A DNA stretch of 8,823 nucleotides, from the NCBI GenBank assembly GCA_945787295.1, contig CALZHQ010000150.1, positions 1 through 8,823 on the forward strand. The letters run 5' to 3'. The position numbers were made by a program, and so were the translations under genes. Shown piece by piece: positions 1 to 6,448 of the stretch. Each line of letters starts with the position of its first letter. Positions within the stretch are counted from its first letter, which is position 1. The stretch is from an uncultured Desulfuromonadales bacterium (lineage in GTDB: Bacteria; Desulfobacterota; Desulfuromonadia; Desulfuromonadales; Geopsychrobacteraceae). Under the pieces are notes generated by a model. The model saw only the letters and a list, made by a program, of their open reading frames with translations, had not been told where the DNA came from and did not search any database.

Positions 1-1
1 A

Positions 2-547
2 GTGCTTGGTGAGGGCGTAGCTGACTATGAATTAAATGTGACTGACACTTCTCATAATGTTTATAGTGCTGATCCATCTCAGGGTATCAGCTTGTTCTGT
101 GACCAGTGCCACGGAGTTTTCCATGGAACAGGCGCATCAGAAACAGGCGGATCAGCAAGCCCCTGGAAGAGACATCCCACCGATTACGCACTATTTACCG
201 GTGGAGCACTATGGAATACAGCAAAGGTTAATCTTGCCGCAGATGATGCTCCTATTGCTTTAATATCGATAGGCGCAAAAACAACAACGACTAATTATTA
301 CTCTGCAACCGGGACTATTGATGCGACTAATTCAGCGGTAATGTGCCTGTCGTGCCACCGTGCACATGGATCACCCTGTCCAGACATGTTGCGCTGGGCT
401 AACAGCAGCTGCCATACAACAAAAGATCAAAAATATATGATAAGGAGATTGATAAAGATGCATTCCATCAGTAAAACATTTGCCTGGCTGACGATTTTGC
501 TCTTAAGTCTGCTTTATGCACAACTGACATCTATGGCATCCATTTAG
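2..547 (+). CDS. C-terminal part of an exported multiheme c-type cytochrome (doubled-CXXCH type), 5'-truncated by the window edge and with an abnormal 3' end
   Basis: The frame is already open at the first base, so the true start lies outside the window. Two intact heme-binding motifs are visible: CDQCH (98-112) and CLSCH (344-358). The second sits in the context MCLSCHRAHGS, the CXXCHxxHG signature of doubled-CXXCH cytochromes, which bind heme covalently in the periplasm or outside the cell and carry electrons. A third site near the end reads NSSCH (401-415): the first Cys is Asn, so heme could not attach normally, and the stretch between MLRW and CHTTKD looks shorter than I expect for this family. 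After CHTTKD, where such proteins usually end, the frame continues without a stop into a purine-rich ribosome binding site and a signal-peptide-like sequence. The biological C terminus was therefore probably near 425-443, where TGA and TAA lie in another frame. The family call is firm; the reading of the tail as damaged is inference. Confidence 0.75.
   Translation: MLGEGVADYELNVTDTSHNVYSADPSQGISLFCDQCHGVFHGTGASETGGSASPWKRHPTDYALFTGGALWNTAKVNLAADDAPIALISIGAKTTTTNYYSATGTIDATNSAVMCLSCHRAHGSPCPDMLRWANSSCHTTKDQKYMIRRLIKMHSISKTFAWLTILLLSLLYAQLTSMASI
442..447 (+). promoter_or_regulatory. Ribosome binding site (AAGGAG) inside the tail of the upstream cytochrome frame
   Basis: AAGGAG lies 10 bases before the ATG at 458. 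It directly overlaps an out-of-frame TGA-TAA pair at 438-443. This is the arrangement expected where one gene ends and a translationally coupled next gene begins. It supports the view that the upstream cytochrome once stopped here and a second gene started at 458. Confidence 0.5.
458..547 (+). pseudogene. Remnant of a second secreted protein: signal peptide only, 29 codons
   Basis: An ATG at 458 preceded by AAGGAG begins a 29-codon frame with the anatomy of an export signal: a short polar, lysine-containing start (MHSISKTF), a hydrophobic core (AWLTILLLSLLYA) and a small-residue cleavage-like end (TSMAS). It then meets TAG at 545-547 with no mature protein following. I see no recognisable continuation in the other two frames downstream. 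It shares its frame with the upstream cytochrome tail, so the two read as one open frame, probably because the cytochrome's own stop was lost. The likely interpretation is the 5' stub of a deleted or frameshifted secreted-protein gene. A genuine 29-residue membrane peptide is possible but less likely. What the full protein was cannot be told from the stub. Confidence 0.45.
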
Positions 548-834
548 GCTGCATCAAATTGAATATTCTGCCCTATTGCCGAGCAAAGGACAGCACTCTA
601 TCCAGGTGGTGCAGATCTTCTTCCTAGCGGCTGCCGGCAGTGATTGAATGAACGGCTCCCGGCACCGTCAATTAAGAGTATCCACAAGCCGTCACAAGAC
701 GTAATGAGCAATCCTTTGTTCTGAACGAGGATTTCCTGCCCCCAGTTCACTCTCAGCATGATCACCTAGAGGCTCAACAAACAACTATTAATTTACCGCT
801 TCGAACGCCAGCATGCTGCACCAAAGCAAAAACC
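548..834. other. Non-coding or degraded stretch, no gene recognised
   Basis: No open frame of convincing length or composition is present on either strand. The only structure seen is two 10-bp perfect palindromes (CTGCCGGCAG at 631-640 and CAGCATGCTG at 809-818) and a near-repeat of CGGCTGCCGGCA as CGGCTCCCGGCA a few tens of bases later. No terminator with a T tract, no tRNA and no clear riboswitch were found. Given its neighbours, it is most simply former coding DNA that has lost its frames. Confidence 0.5.
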
Positions 835-1157
835 ATGAAGTTGGTCATTACCCGACTTGCGACCTTGCTGTTGCTCGCTCTATGCAACGTCGGTCCACTT
901 TATGCTGTTGAATGTCCGACCATCACAGCGTCAACATTTTCGCTACGAATAACTGCGAAATTATCGGCTGCGTGGGCAGTAAGGACAAGTTCGGCTTTGT
1001 CGAATCAATTACCATCGACGTGGCAGGTCATGTCTTGGTCGCTGACCGCGGCGAACGTTTGATCAAGGGCTATCAGTTGCAGGCAGGGGACAGAACAGCG
1101 GACAAAGAATCCAGGGACCCCATTCTTGCAGAACATTTGATAAGCGGATCGAAATAA
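835..1157 (+). pseudogene. Degraded NHL-repeat (beta-propeller) secreted protein: signal peptide in one frame, one NHL blade in another
   Basis: From ATG 835 a typical Sec signal peptide is encoded (MKLVITRLATLLLLALC, then NVGPLYA before VE). This frame then turns into low-quality sequence and stops at 1060-1062. A second frame, open from 912 to TAA at 1155-1157, contains a clear NHL-type blade: GFVESITIDVAGHVLVADRG followed by ERLIKGYQL. NHL blades have the pattern of a hydrophobic strand, Asp, Gly, Val-Ala-Asp and a basic residue before the next strand. An NHL propeller needs about five or six blades (some 250-300 residues), so a single blade means most of the gene is missing. The two frames differ by one base, and the second is blocked upstream by TGA at 909-911. 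No good ribosome binding site precedes 835. NHL proteins often accompany multiheme cytochromes in Desulfuromonadia. The pseudogene call is inference from one blade plus one signal peptide. Confidence 0.5.
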
Positions 1158-1267
1158 TTTTCTGGGGCGAAGCCGACAAATGTCACAATTGCTAAGTTTC
1201 CCAACAATGCATAAAATTACGGAATATTACTATCAGGCTCAGTTATATCGCCATTTAGGCAACCAAT

Positions 1268-1289
1268 GAAACTAAAGGACAATAGTTTC
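1268..1289. repeat. Perfect 7-bp inverted repeat with 8-base loop (hairpin or operator candidate)
   Basis: GAAACTA (1268-1274) and TAGTTTC (1283-1289) are exact reverse complements separated by AAGGACAA. The stem is AT-rich and is followed by a run of six Cs rather than Ts, so it does not look like an intrinsic terminator. It lies about 200 bases before the cytochrome start. It could be a regulator site or chance; a 7-bp repeat in a gap of this size is not strong evidence. Confidence 0.25.
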
Positions 1290-1479
1290 CCCCCAAGATG
1301 GGCAGAAATTAATCACCAGAAAAGTTTTGTCAATTCAAAAATCTGAACGAGCCAAGCCTCATCCAGCCATACATTCTAAAGTCTTCGGCGCGCTTCTTGC
1401 TAATTAAATTATCACAATGGGGCCCGAAAAAATAATTCCTATCAGCTTTTCCAAATATTTATTTATTGAGTAAACAAGT

Positions 1480-1484
1480 GGAGG
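1480..1484 (+). promoter_or_regulatory. Ribosome binding site GGAGG that favours the GTG at 1492 over the ATG at 1486
   Basis: GGAGG ends one base before the ATG at 1486, too close for ribosome use. The in-frame GTG at 1492-1494 is seven bases from the site, which is near the optimum. The two starts differ by only two residues (Met-Arg), and the signal peptide is intact either way. Confidence 0.6.
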
Positions 1485-1491
1485 TATGAGA

Positions 1492-3540
1492 GTGCATAAA
1501 GGGTTCTACGTCGTTATCGCATGCTTTTTCTTGCTGTTTTTATCCACCGCCAAGAACGATTCCCTTGCCGCCTGCATTCCTCCGGCAAAGATCGTCGGCG
1601 ATGCCTACAGTCCAACCTCCATCCAGGACGCCTATGATTACGCCAGTCAGACTTTGGGCCTGACTGATTTTACGCTGCAACTTTCGGCTGATATCTTTAC
1701 CGAAGACTTATTTTTTGATGGTGGCTCGGTCGTGCTCGATGGCGGCTATGACTGTTTTTTTGCGACCAAGACCTCGACCACCGGTATTTTTGGCAACGTA
1801 ACGGTATCAACCGGTGCGGCAAACTTTGCCGGGGACATCGCGATTGTCTCAACAGACATATGCGAATTTGACGCCGACTTTGACACTTACACTCGTTACA
1901 CTGGAATCGGCCCCTGTGTTGGCAGTGATGATGATTGCGACGATACGAATGCCGACGTTTACCCCGGTGCGGTCGAGGTTTGTGATGGCATTGATAATAA
2001 CTGTGACGGCCAGATCGATGAAGGGGTGATTCCGCCCGACGCTGACGGTGACGGCTATTACGCGATCGGTTCCTGCGGCGACCCTGCTCAGACTGATGAC
2101 TGTAACGACAGTGATGCTGCTATCAACCCGGGCGCTCTTGACATCCCCTACGATGGGATTGACCAGGATTGTAACGGCGCGGACATGACCTTCCCCGATG
2201 AAAACTCCGGGGTAAACTGTGTCCGTTGCCATGGTGCTGCGACCGGCTGGACGTCGAGGCACGCCTCGGTAAGCACCCCGGACGGCACCTGTGCCACCTG
2301 TCATGCTGGCAGTGTCGGTAATATTCTGCCTGGCCACTTTGGTGATACGGTCCTGACCGCCGGCAACAATATGCGGAGTGCTACGAATTTTGTCTGGTCC
2401 AAGGCAGATCCGGTTAAAGGCAGCGTCACCTGTGATACCTGCCACGAGAACCGCGCTGCAGTGCATACTGACTCCGCGTTGGCGCATAACAACCGGGTCA
2501 TTATTGCCGGGTGTGGCAACTGCCACACCAGCGACACCTCCAATCTCGGCTCACCCGGCACAGGCAGCTTGGTCAATGATGCTGATGTTGATGCTCTGCA
2601 CCGTTCCGACTGCGCTCTTTGCCACAACTACACCGGCAGCGCAGTAAATGTGAGCGCAGTACGGCAGGCGATTCAGCAGGGCTTCAAAGGGACCCAGGTC
2701 GACTGTGATGACTGTCACAGCAAAGGGGTCAATCACCACGGCAGCGGCAGCAGCGGTAGCGGCTGCGTGGAGTGCCACGGCCACGACGCCGGCACCCTGT
2801 TCGATCCAGATTCCAGCTCTCCCTACAGTGCCGGGACCGTTGCCAGCCAGGGGCGCGGAACGACCCAGAGTCACTCGACCCACACCGAACTGGACATTGA
2901 CGATGCGCGCGGTCCGGGAATTTACTGCAACGATTGTCACGCTATCAACAACTTCCCCTATTTCAAATCGGGGAGCGACGGCAATAGTGATGGTCGCTTT
3001 GATTTAGCGGAAACCGATGTCTGCGACAATTGCCACAGTGCCGGTGGTGCTTTTGACGGCATCAACGACCCAGCCTACGGCGTCAAAGCCAACTGGCAGG
3101 GCGGCATCTATAACGCCGATGGCAGCCTGCAGACCGGCAAGGAATTCTGGTGCGTCAGCTGCCATGACAGCGAACCGGCCAACAGCAAAGCGGACGGCTC
3201 AGGCGTCGCGGCCCCCGACAAGGCGGGCGACAACAGCAGCTACGGCTACTACGCCACCGGTCACGGGGTGACCACCGGTTACAACGCCACCCTGCACGGG
3301 CAGAACGGTCCCGGCTATCAGTGCACCGTCTGCCACGACAGTACGCTGCCACACTTCAGTCACAGCCTCGGTGATGCCAACCGCTTCGCCAGCGTGCCGG
3401 ATGACGGTCGCGATTACACCTCGAGCATCAGTGAAGTCTGTCTCGATTGCCACCTGGTCGGTCAGAGCAGCAACGGCGCTCTCGGCTATGATGCGGTGGC
3501 CGAAGCCACAGTGCATTCCGGCGCGATCAGCGGCAACTAA
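1492..3540 (+). CDS. Giant multiheme c-type cytochrome, N-terminal piece: signal peptide, beta-rich region, MopE-like motifs, hemes 1-12
   Basis: This is the exported N-terminal piece of a giant extracellular-type electron-transfer cytochrome. Residues are counted from ATG 1486; the preferred start is GTG 1492. Residues 1-29 are a signal peptide ending SLAA before Cys, so either type I cleavage or lipoprotein processing (LAAC) is possible. Residues about 40-120 form a beta-rich region resembling short parallel beta-helix segments (VVLDGGYDCFF). Residues about 144-232 hold two MopE-like motifs, CDGIDNNCDGQIDEG at 166 and DADGDGYY at 185 with CNDSDAAINPGA and DGIDQDCNG after it; this Asp/Asn/Cys pattern is known in calcium- or copper-binding surface proteins. 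Twelve CXXCH sites follow, from CVRCH (2218) to CLDCH (3439). The frame ends at TAA 3538-3540, mid-protein. The same cytochrome continues one frame over from 3539 with CETCH only 14 bases past the stop, so this is one gene with a frameshift. Twelve hemes alone could still give a partial cytochrome. Confidence 0.85.
   Translation: MHKGFYVVIACFFLLFLSTAKNDSLAACIPPAKIVGDAYSPTSIQDAYDYASQTLGLTDFTLQLSADIFTEDLFFDGGSVVLDGGYDCFFATKTSTTGIFGNVTVSTGAANFAGDIAIVSTDICEFDADFDTYTRYTGIGPCVGSDDDCDDTNADVYPGAVEVCDGIDNNCDGQIDEGVIPPDADGDGYYAIGSCGDPAQTDDCNDSDAAINPGALDIPYDGIDQDCNGADMTFPDENSGVNCVRCHGAATGWTSRHASVSTPDGTCATCHAGSVGNILPGHFGDTVLTAGNNMRSATNFVWSKADPVKGSVTCDTCHENRAAVHTDSALAHNNRVIIAGCGNCHTSDTSNLGSPGTGSLVNDADVDALHRSDCALCHNYTGSAVNVSAVRQAIQQGFKGTQVDCDDCHSKGVNHHGSGSSGSGCVECHGHDAGTLFDPDSSSPYSAGTVASQGRGTTQSHSTHTELDIDDARGPGIYCNDCHAINNFPYFKSGSDGNSDGRFDLAETDVCDNCHSAGGAFDGINDPAYGVKANWQGGIYNADGSLQTGKEFWCVSCHDSEPANSKADGSGVAAPDKAGDNSSYGYYATGHGVTTGYNATLHGQNGPGYQCTVCHDSTLPHFSHSLGDANRFASVPDDGRDYTSSISEVCLDCHLVGQSSNGALGYDAVAEATVHSGAISGN
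2704..3267 (+). repeat. Five-heme cytochrome module, copy A (inside the giant cytochrome)
   Basis: The copy runs from CDDCH (2704) through CVECH, CNDCH and CDNCH to CVSCH (3151), and ends at the YGYYATGHG segment. The order of motifs and the text between them are repeated in copy B at 3809-4318: SHSTHTE, DDARGPGI, then a Phe-Lys-Ser-Gly stretch, ETDVCDxCHSAGGAFDGIN, LQxGK, WCVxCHDS, PDKAGDN and YGYY. Copy A is about 18 residues longer because of a Ser/Tyr/Gly-rich insert between its second and third hemes. Confidence 0.85.
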
Positions 3541-6448
3541 TCCGGGCTATCAGTGCGAAACCTGCCACGAGGTGCATGGCACCACCAAGCTTGCGATGAT
3601 TCTCGAGACCATCGATGGGCAGGTCGGCGGCAGCAGCGCCCCGGTTGCCATTACCGGTTTCGAAGCAACCGATACCGACCTGCGCGATCTTGATCCATCA
3701 ACGACCATCAATAATGGCGTCTGCGATGCCTGTCATGCGTTTGGCAATGACCCGCACCCGGACACCAACCACCCTGGCAACCACAACCAGGGCAACATCG
3801 GCAGCTCCTGTGTTCAGTGTCACTCACACAGCAACAGCTTCGCCCATGGTGGCGGCAGCAGCGGCAATGATTGTAGCGAGTGTCACGGTAAGGATGCCGA
3901 CAACGGCGGTGCCGGGACCACTCTGAGTCACTCAACCCATACCGAGACAGACGCTGATGATGCCCGGGGACCGGGGATCGGCTGTGCCGATTGCCACGAT
4001 ATCAATGACTATCCGTTCTTCAAGTCGGGTACCGATAGCGATGGCGATGGTAAGTTCAATCTGTCTGAAACCGATGTCTGCGATGCCTGCCACAGCGCTG
4101 GCGGCGCCTTTGATGGTATCAACAACAGCGCCGATTCAGTCGGCGCCAAGGACAACTGGCGTGACGGCGTCTACAATGTCGATGCCTCACTGCAGGTCGG
4201 TAAGGACAAGTGGTGTGTCGGTTGTCACGACAGCGTCCCGTCAATGGTCGGGCTCGAAGCAGCTCCAGACAAGGCGGGCGACAACATCAGTTACGGCTAT
4301 TATGTCAGCGGCCACGGCGCGACAGGAACCTATCGGAAACTCTCCTGGCAAGACACTACTGCCAGCGGCAACCCTGGCGCAGCCCGCGCTTGTGGTGACT
4401 GCCACGACACCACGGCAGTGCACATCGTTGCCGGGGCCAACCCGGCTAGCCGCAGGCTGAAGGTCGGCTTTGAAAACGACCAGAACAACAGCAACTGTAA
4501 CCAGTGCCACGAAAGCGGTGGTATGGCGACTGGCGGCCCGCTCTGGTACACCAGCTCGGCCGACTATGAAAATTCTGCTCACAGCAGCACCCTCTGCTCC
4601 GAGTGTCATGACGTCCATGGCACCACCGCCCCGGCGATGACTACGGGCGATCAGGAAGGGCTCTGCTACACCTGCCATACCGATGGCATGGTGCAGAATA
4701 ACGCCATCTCCGGCCCGACTCTGGCCGACGATATTCAGCAGGCCTTCAATGCGACCGAAAAGCATGATTTGGGTACCGAATTCGGTATCGCTGGCAGCAC
4801 CTACAGTTTGGAGTGTGTCAGCTGCCACAACGTTCATTTGATTACCGGCAAGTATTGGGAAGCTGACCAGGACAAGACTCCGGTGACCCGCATCAGCACG
4901 CCCACCAACAGTCAGCTGAATTTGGAGCTCTGGGGAGATGAGCCTGGCGAGAAGATGCTCGATTACGGTGGCACCTACCAGACCCCGAGCAGCGACCCTT
5001 ACGCCAAGCACCAGCTGCCCGACTACGCCAGCTTCTGTCTCGAGTGCCATGCGGAAGACAGCAGCGGCCACAGCAACTTCGGCATCAACTGGGCGGCAGA
5101 TGCGCATGGCTTGGCATCAGCAAACACTCCACCAGGAGGTGGCGCCTGCCCCGACTGGTACGGCTGCGGCAAGGGTGAAGGCTGGGATGGTGACACCTGT
5201 ATCGGCAGCGAAGAGGACTGCTGGCCGGTCACCTCGCGCGGCAAAGGGGAGCAGATTTTCTCGCGCCAACCGTACGATCAGTCTGCGCGGATCAGCGGGG
5301 CAAACTTCGCCCTCTCCTGCACCGATTGTCACGAAGCTCACGGTGCGGAAAGCAGCTCGATGGTGCGCAGCAACCCGAATGGTGGCGAAGGCACCTGGGT
5401 CTGGAACACCATGTGTGCCAACTGCCACTATTACTACAGCGACTGGCACGCCGGCATGAGCTGCGGTACCGCCAGTTGCCATGCCTCCAATTCGATCCAC
5501 CGCATGGGAGCCAATGGCGGCACCGGCGCTACCCGCAGCTTCGACGAGAGCCTGGTGCTGCACTACGGCTTCAATAATAACCTGAACGATTCCGGCAGCT
5601 GGCGCATGCACGGCAAGTGGATGGACGACCTCGCCGGCAGCTTCGGCACCGGCCGCTCCGGTCAGGCGCTGGTCCTCGATGGCGGCAAGAACGTCCAGGT
5701 CGGCACCCGCAACGAGTTCTGGTCGACCGACGAAGGCCGGCATGGCACCTGGAAATATACCGAGATGAAGTACAACACCACCCTGGAGGCCTGGGTCTAC
5801 CCGACTGAAGACACCGCCAGTGACTACACCATTTTCAGCAAGCATACCGGCACCGCCAACGGTGGCTATCTGTTTAACCTGCGCAAGGTCAACGGCTCCC
5901 TGAGGGCGTCGTTCCAGACCCAGATCGACAACAACGGCTTTGCCCAGGCGGGGATGGCCGGGCTGCGCGGCGCCTACAGCGCCATTGCGATCCCGCTGAA
6001 CCAGTGGAGCCATGTCGCCGTCACCTTCGACAATACCGGTGTCGACCGCGACGACCTCGATCCGTCGGTCGGCCGGGTCCGCATCTACGTCAATGGTGAG
6101 GATGTCACCACCAGCGACTCCAGCGGCGATTACATGCAACCGGGCGTAGGGGAAACCTCGATGTACGCCTATTCCGAAAACAGCCCCTGGAACGAGGCAA
6201 TCTGTTATGAGGGTCACTGGTGCGCCTCGGAGTTTTCCATCGGCGGCTTCTACGCCTGGCAGAATGAATTCATCGGCCGGCTGGATGAGGCCAGGGTCTG
6301 GAATATTACCAAGGACACCGGCTACTTCGCCCCGATCGACGCAACGACTGGTCCCTATATCAGCGAGATTACAGGTACGATCGGCAGTGACCAGCTGACG
6401 CTCACCTTCTCCGAAGGCATGTTGCCGGCAGTGCGACCGCCACCCTGA
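3539..6448 (+). CDS. Giant multiheme c-type cytochrome, central piece (frameshifted): hemes 13-28 and LamG domain
   Basis: This frame continues the protein broken at 3538 and was presumably translated with it; it has no signal peptide, so alone it could not be exported or receive heme. Sixteen heme sites are visible: CETCH (3554), CDACH (3722), CVQCH (3809), CSECH (3872), CADCH (3983), CDACH (4079), CVGCH (4214), CGDCH (4391), CNQCH (4496), CSECH (4595), CYTCH (4664), CVSCH (4814), CLECH (5036), CTDCH (5318), CANCH (5414), and a CX4CH site, CGTASCH (5462). Several are followed by xxHG, as in doubled-CXXCH proteins. Between CLECH and CTDCH lie four non-heme Cys (codons 5147-5221). From about 5537 to 6313 comes a LamG/concanavalin-like jelly roll: LVLHYGFNNNLNDSG, LEAWVYPTED, WSHVAVTFDN, RIYVNGEDV and GRLDEARVWNIT. 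It then enters an Ig-like segment (DQLTLTFSEG) and goes out of frame at about 6418, stopping at TGA 6446. Cytochrome and LamG assignments are firm; the domain partner or ligand is unknown. Confidence 0.85.
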   Translation, partial: NPGYQCETCHEVHGTTKLAMILETIDGQVGGSSAPVAITGFEATDTDLRDLDPSTTINNGVCDACHAFGNDPHPDTNHPGNHNQGNIGSSCVQCHSHSNSFAHGGGSSGNDCSECHGKDADNGGAGTTLSHSTHTETDADDARGPGIGCADCHDINDYPFFKSGTDSDGDGKFNLSETDVCDACHSAGGAFDGINNSADSVGAKDNWRDGVYNVDASLQVGKDKWCVGCHDSVPSMVGLEAAPDKAGDNISYGYYVSGHGATGTYRKLSWQDTTASGNPGAARACGDCHDTTAVHIVAGANPASRRLKVGFENDQNNSNCNQCHESGGMATGGPLWYTSSADYENSAHSSTLCSECHDVHGTTAPAMTTGDQEGLCYTCHTDGMVQNNAISGPTLADDIQQAFNATEKHDLGTEFGIAGSTYSLECVSCHNVHLITGKYWEADQDKTPVTRISTPTNSQLNLELWGDEPGEKMLDYGGTYQTPSSDPYAKHQLPDYASFCLECHAEDSSGHSNFGINWAADAHGLASANTPPGGGACPDWYGCGKGEGWDGDTCIGSEEDCWPVTSRGKGEQIFSRQPYDQSARISGANFALSCTDCHEAHGAESSSMVRSNPNGGEGTWVWNTMCANCHYYYSDWHAGMSCGTASCHASNSIHRMGANGGTGATRSFDESLVLHYGFNNNLNDSGSWRMHGKWMDDLAGSFGTGRSGQALVLDGGKNVQVGTRNEFWSTDEGRHGTWKYTEMKYNTTLEAWVYPTEDTASDYTIFSKHTGTANGGYLFNLRKVNGSLRASFQTQIDNNGFAQAGMAGLRGAYSAIAIPLNQWSHVAVTFDNTGVDRDDLDPSVGRVRIYVNGEDVTTSDSSGDYMQPGVGETSMYAYSENSPWNEAICYEGHWCASEFSIGGFYAWQNEFIGRLDEARVWNITKDTGYFAPIDATTGPYISEITGTIGSDQLTLTFSEGMLPAVRPPP
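3809..4318 (+). repeat. Five-heme cytochrome module, copy B (inside the giant cytochrome)
   Basis: The copy runs from CVQCH (3809) through CSECH, CADCH and CDACH to CVGCH (4214), and ends at YGYYVSGHG. It is collinear with copy A (2704-3267). Many codons differ from copy A only in the third base, for example across CHSAGGAFDGIN, so the duplication is old and both copies have been kept under selection for protein sequence. Confidence 0.85.

Larger units (their letters stand above)
1158..1485. other. AT-richer upstream region of the giant cytochrome gene; no gene recognised
   Basis: This stretch of about 330 bases has no open frame of note and is visibly richer in A and T than the cytochrome gene after it. 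It ends in a purine-rich ribosome binding site. It should contain the promoter of the cytochrome, but I could not pick a convincing sigma-70 or sigma-54 element. The only secondary structure I can support is the 7-bp hairpin at 1268-1289. Confidence 0.5.

Noticed and set aside
628..665. Near-direct repeat CGGCTGCCGGCA / CGGCTCCCGGCA and palindrome CTGCCGGCAG
   Set aside because: A single pair of 12-base near-repeats with no third copy, no flanking target duplication and no mobile gene; compatible with chance.
1172..1195. Possible cytochrome remnant: ADKCHNC followed by a stop
   Set aside because: TGT-CAC occurs, but there is no Cys three residues before it and no supporting text on either side; too short to call.
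1158..1485. Cyclic-di-GMP (GEMM) riboswitch, common upstream of cytochrome genes in Desulfuromonadia
   Set aside because: The conserved GGCAAACC- and GCAAAGCC-like cores in the right order could not be found; only a loose AGGCAACC-like match near 1257-1264, without the second half.
1380..1485. Sigma-70 or sigma-54 promoter for the giant cytochrome
   Set aside because: TTGCTA near 1398 has no acceptable -10 at 16-18 bases, and no GG-N10-GC pair of sigma-54 type fits. AT-rich sequence alone is not enough.
3371..3538. Open sequence upstream of 3539 in the same frame as the central cytochrome piece
   Set aside because: It overlaps the first cytochrome frame, which carries the real protein (hemes 11 and 12) there. 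The shadow reading has Arg/Ala/Ser-rich text without CXXCH motifs.
3526..3552. Programmed +1 frameshift as in prfB
   Set aside because: No CUU-UGA type slippery codon pair and no Shine-Dalgarno-like sequence just upstream of the stop. The codons are GGC AAC TAA, which offer no obvious re-pairing.
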